DNA of 64,000 nucleotides from CATQHP01 sp965205595 (GTDB lineage Bacteria > Acidobacteriota > Terriglobia > Bryobacterales > UBA6623), in contig CBDBHI010000067.1 of NCBI GenBank assembly GCA_965205595.1, forward strand, positions 186,001 through 250,000, read 5' to 3'. Numbering within the stretch: position 1 is the stretch's first letter; each line of letters opens with the position of its first letter. This document shows positions 61,250 through 64,000 of this stretch, piece by piece. The position numbers were made by a program, and so were the translations under genes. Under the pieces are notes generated by a model. The model did not search any database. It saw only the letters and a list, made by a program, of their open reading frames with translations, and had not been told where the DNA came from.

Positions 61250-62578
61250 CTAGAGTTCAACCAATCGTTTTTCGGTGTCGCCAAAGCGGTCGAGTTTGAC
61301 GCCCATGCGATCCATCAACGACAGGTACAGGCTGCACGCGCGACGGCTCTCGTCGCCGCTTTCCAGATAGTCAACTACGCGGCCCGGAGTAAGCGTTCCG
61401 CCACCTCGTCCGGCGAGCAGCATTGGCATTTGGTCGGCGCCGTGCGCGTCACCATCGAACAAATTCGAGCAACACAAAATCATCGAACTGTCGAGTAGCG
61501 ACTGCCCGCCCTCATCGATGTCTTTGAGTCTGTCAATGAGGTATGCAAACTGCGAGACGTGGAACTGGTTGGTCTTTAGATACATCGCCTCCCGCTCGGG
61601 CGACTTGCCGTTATGTGTCAGGTCGAGATGCAGCGCGCCCTCAACGCCGTCGATGAAACCAAAGTTCATTTGCGAAAGATCGTTATTGAGCATGCACGTC
61701 GCGATGCGTGTCTTGTCCATCTGGAACGCGAGCACGATGATGTCCATCATCAACTTCATATGCCGCGGGACATCCTGCGGTAGCTTGTCGTCCGGCCGCG
61801 GCATGTTCGGTTCGCTGATCGTGGGGCGCCAACCCTCAATGTGCTGCTCGCTGGCCGCATTGTCGATGCGGTTTTCGATTTCGCGGATGGAATCGAGATA
61901 TTCGTCGAGTTTGCGCTGGTCCGATTTACTGATGCGGTGTTCGAGATCCCGCGCTTCTTCGAGGACCGCATCGAGAATGCTACGGTCGACCTCGCGGCTT
62001 GTTCCATCGCCGACCAATCGGTCGAAGGCGCGTGCGGGATAAATCTCCTTCGTCGCCGGCTTCGTGGCTGACGACCACGAAATGCAAGAGCCGAGAATCA
62101 TCGATAGGCCATCTTCGAGCCGCAACTCGTTGGGTTCGATTCCAAGCGCCATGCTCGGCACCGCGGTGCGATCTCCAAGCTGCTGTGCCAGCACTTGATC
62201 CATGGTCTTGCCGACCCGGATGTCAGCGGGATCAAGACTAACGGTCTCACCGGAAAGCATGTTGGCCATGCGCCCCAAGTGGGGGCTCGATGACGCCAGG
62301 GCGGACTGATTGTAGAGGCCTCGAATGAAGGTGAAATCTTCGCGGTAAGGCCGCATCGGTTCCAGGCCTGGACCGATTTCCATTGATTTACCGGCGCCTC
62401 TGGCCCACCAATGGATAGGCTCGACGCCGTTGGAAAAGTAGACCGTCGCGAATCGCAGCGGCGGTTTGGACTGCAAGTCGGTCGTCGCCCCCGGCAGTGG
62501 CAGTGATTCAAACCAAGGCAGGGCGAGCGCAACGCCCGCTCCTCTTAGAAAATTTCGGCGTGACGTCGCAGTGTTCAT
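61250..62578 (-). CDS. DUF1552 protein, Tat-exported
   Basis: A 442-residue protein with a twin-arginine signal (TSRRNFLRGAGVALALPWFE). DUF1552 marks: YFSNGVEPIHWWARG, SSPHLGRMANMLSGE, and DIDEGGQSLLDSSMILCCSN close to the C-terminus. Such proteins form tandem pairs with cytochrome-c-like DUF1587/1592/1588/1595 partners in Planctomycetes and Acidobacteria; role unknown, presumably in periplasmic redox or polymer degradation. Start ATG 62578 overlaps the stop of the upstream partner (ATGA), so they are coupled. Confidence 0.9.
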   Translation of the reverse strand: MNTATSRRNFLRGAGVALALPWFESLPLPGATTDLQSKPPLRFATVYFSNGVEPIHWWARGAGKSMEIGPGLEPMRPYREDFTFIRGLYNQSALASSSPHLGRMANMLSGETVSLDPADIRVGKTMDQVLAQQLGDRTAVPSMALGIEPNELRLEDGLSMILGSCISWSSATKPATKEIYPARAFDRLVGDGTSREVDRSILDAVLEEARDLEHRISKSDQRKLDEYLDSIREIENRIDNAASEQHIEGWRPTISEPNMPRPDDKLPQDVPRHMKLMMDIIVLAFQMDKTRIATCMLNNDLSQMNFGFIDGVEGALHLDLTHNGKSPEREAMYLKTNQFHVSQFAYLIDRLKDIDEGGQSLLDSSMILCCSNLFDGDAHGADQMPMLLAGRGGGTLTPGRVVDYLESGDESRRACSLYLSLMDRMGVKLDRFGDTEKRLVEL

Positions 62579-64000
62579 TGGTGGTACCGAAACTGTTTGC
62601 TGGATACGATCTGTGTCGCGAGGTCGGCGAACGTAGCATCTCCGCCGCTTTCGACCAAACTGTCAATCAATGGTTCGTCCGATGCAATTATGGTACGCCC
62701 AAGCGCGTATCCAAGCAACTTCGTCGCGAAGGTCCGGAGTACTTGGTCTTCGCGATCCTCAAGGGCTGCAAGCAGACCTTCGACGCCGTTTACTTCCGTA
62801 CCGTCGCTAAATTCGGTCGTGGCGTCGATCGGCTGCCCGTTGGAGTACTCATTACGCCACCTGCCGATGGCGTCATAGTTTTCAAGAGGGAAACCCAGCG
62901 GATCGATCTTTGAATGGCAACTCATGCACGATGGGTTGCGGCGATGGGATTCTAGCTGTTCCCTCACGGTTTGGCCCCCAAATTCCTGCACGTCGGAAGG
63001 CAGGGAACCGGCATCCGCGGGCGGCGGCGGAGTGGGGTTGCCGAGTATGCGGCGCAGCATCCAGTCGCCGCGTTTGACCGGACTGGTCCGAAGCGGAGCC
63101 GATGTCGCCGTCAGTACCGCGCCAAGGCGTACCAGGCCGCCGCGATGATGCTTGTCGACGCCTTCAACCAAAATAGCTTTTCCCGCCGGTAGCGTGACGC
63201 CTTCGAGGCCGTAATGTTCAGCGAGGCGGTCGTTCAGAAAGCCGTAGTCAGCCGAAATAATTTCTCGAATCGGCCGCTTGTTTCGAATGACGTGGTCGAA
63301 GAACGAGACTGCCTCGTCGTACATCGACGATTTCAATTCGTCATCGAATTCTGGGAAGCGCTTGCTGTCAACGCCGCGATACTGGTCGAAACGGTAAAAG
63401 CCCAGCCACTGGCCAAAGAACTCAACCGCTAGGCGTCGAGCTTTGGGCGTCGTGAGCATCCGCCGCAGTTGTGCTGTAACTTCGGCGGGTTCGCTAAGCA
63501 GGCCTTCGTCGGCAGCGGTCCGCAGCTTACCGTCTGGAGCGGACGACCAAAGGAAGTAACTGAGCCGATTGGCAATTTCCCAGTCGGTCAGCAACTTCGC
63601 TTGCGAAGTCTCCGCCGCGTTTTCCCAGCGGTACAAGAACGAGGGCGCAACCAAGATGCGCGCAATCAGGGCCCGAATCGCCGAACGATGATCCAATTCG
63701 CCTCGCTCCGTTGCTTCAACATAAAATCCGCGCAGCGCATCATTCTCGTCAGCAGACAGTGGTCGTCGCCAAGCTCGGGCGGCAAGGCGGAGCGTATCCT
63801 CCAGATGGCCCGGCTGGGCGGCCAATTGCGCATTGACGACACGGTCGTAGTCGAGGCTCAATTCGCTAACGTACTTTTTTGGCTCCGAGGGTATGGCCTC
63901 AATTTCAGCGGCGTCGAGGTCAGCGATTCCAAGACCACCTAACTCAAGCGTGTACTTGTCGTCAACGAAGTCGAGGATCGCGTCGTGAAACTCAAACGAC
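62575..64000 (-). CDS. DUF1592/DUF1588-type cytochrome-c-like protein (5' end outside window)
   Basis: At least 475 residues; the frame is open to the right edge and the TTG at 63861 is probably internal. Domains by order: DUF1595-like (ARAWRRPLSADENDALRGFY), DUF1592-like (IRALIARILVAPSFLYRWEN, EIANRLSYFLWSSAPDG, FGQWLGFYRFDQ), DUF1588-like with CMSCHSKIDPLGFPLENYD carrying a CxxCH haem-binding motif, and DUF1585-like (FATKLLGYALGRTIIAS, FADLATQIVSSKQFRYH). The visible part has one haem motif; another may lie upstream. Exported and paired with DUF1552 via a 4-bp overlap. Confidence 0.88.
   Translation of the reverse strand, partial: SFEFHDAILDFVDDKYTLELGGLGIADLDAAEIEAIPSEPKKYVSELSLDYDRVVNAQLAAQPGHLEDTLRLAARAWRRPLSADENDALRGFYVEATERGELDHRSAIRALIARILVAPSFLYRWENAAETSQAKLLTDWEIANRLSYFLWSSAPDGKLRTAADEGLLSEPAEVTAQLRRMLTTPKARRLAVEFFGQWLGFYRFDQYRGVDSKRFPEFDDELKSSMYDEAVSFFDHVIRNKRPIREIISADYGFLNDRLAEHYGLEGVTLPAGKAILVEGVDKHHRGGLVRLGAVLTATSAPLRTSPVKRGDWMLRRILGNPTPPPPADAGSLPSDVQEFGGQTVREQLESHRRNPSCMSCHSKIDPLGFPLENYDAIGRWRNEYSNGQPIDATTEFSDGTEVNGVEGLLAALEDREDQVLRTFATKLLGYALGRTIIASDEPLIDSLVESGGDATFADLATQIVSSKQFRYHQ

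Overview
The window looks like a chromosomal contig from an Acidobacteriota bacterium, probably near Bryobacterales/Solibacter; this is inferred from gene content only, as no 16S rRNA or database search is available. Supporting features are moderately high GC, many secreted or lipidated sulfatases, a DUF1552/DUF1592-type pair, Tat-exported TIM-barrel and Gfo/Idh/MocA proteins, a TonB-type energy transducer with a proline-rich stretch, a carboxypeptidase-regulatory/TonB receptor and a DUF2911 protein. The cell is evidently diderm (TonB, TonB-dependent receptor, lipoproteins, a secretin-like domain).

Layout. 1-8.5 kb: end of a secreted repeat protein, then a tight four-gene catabolic operon (RraA-family protein, esterase, MFS permease, lipoprotein sulfatase) and an opposing sulfatase. 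8.7-13.4 kb: partial Tad/Flp pilus locus (CpaB with a secretin-like C-terminal half, CpaF, TadB, TadC), converging on a GAF-like gene plus lytic transglycosylase. 16-31 kb: housekeeping and accessory genes: SDR, TonB, alaS with a one-base frameshift, two hydrolase/DUF genes, DUF2911, a secreted subtilase with a cysteine-knot-like tail, an NHL propeller, a TIM-barrel protein, a CheY-like receiver, a sulfatase and a small nucleotidyltransferase pair. 31-33.4 kb: TonB-dependent receptor. 33.6-38.3 kb: a nested mobile region. 38.3-50 kb: GH3 glycosidase, four sulfatases, a small membrane protein, an IS1182-type element and two more copies of a dispersed repeat. 50.6-64 kb: tRNA-Asn, a lipoprotein, an FtsX-type permease behind a Gfo/Idh/MocA oxidoreductase, glnE, an exported protein of unknown function, CPBP protease, aldo/keto reductase, and the DUF1552/DUF1592-type pair running off the right edge.

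How it fits together. Seven sulfatases of the Cys-type (CxPxR), a GH3 enzyme, an MFS permease and a TonB-dependent receptor suggest scavenging of sulfated carbohydrates or sulfate esters. No formylglycine-generating enzyme is in the window, so it must be encoded elsewhere.

The most striking structure is a three-level insertion. A roughly 330-bp dispersed repeat (copies near 33.6, 45.8 and 50.0 kb) is interrupted in its first copy by a group II intron (33825-38297). That intron is in turn interrupted, inside domain VI, by a 2554-bp IS21-family element (35728-38281) flanked by a 6-bp target duplication. Removing both insertions restores a perfect domain VI hairpin with a bulged A 7 nt from the 3' end, and rejoins a repeat that matches the other two copies.
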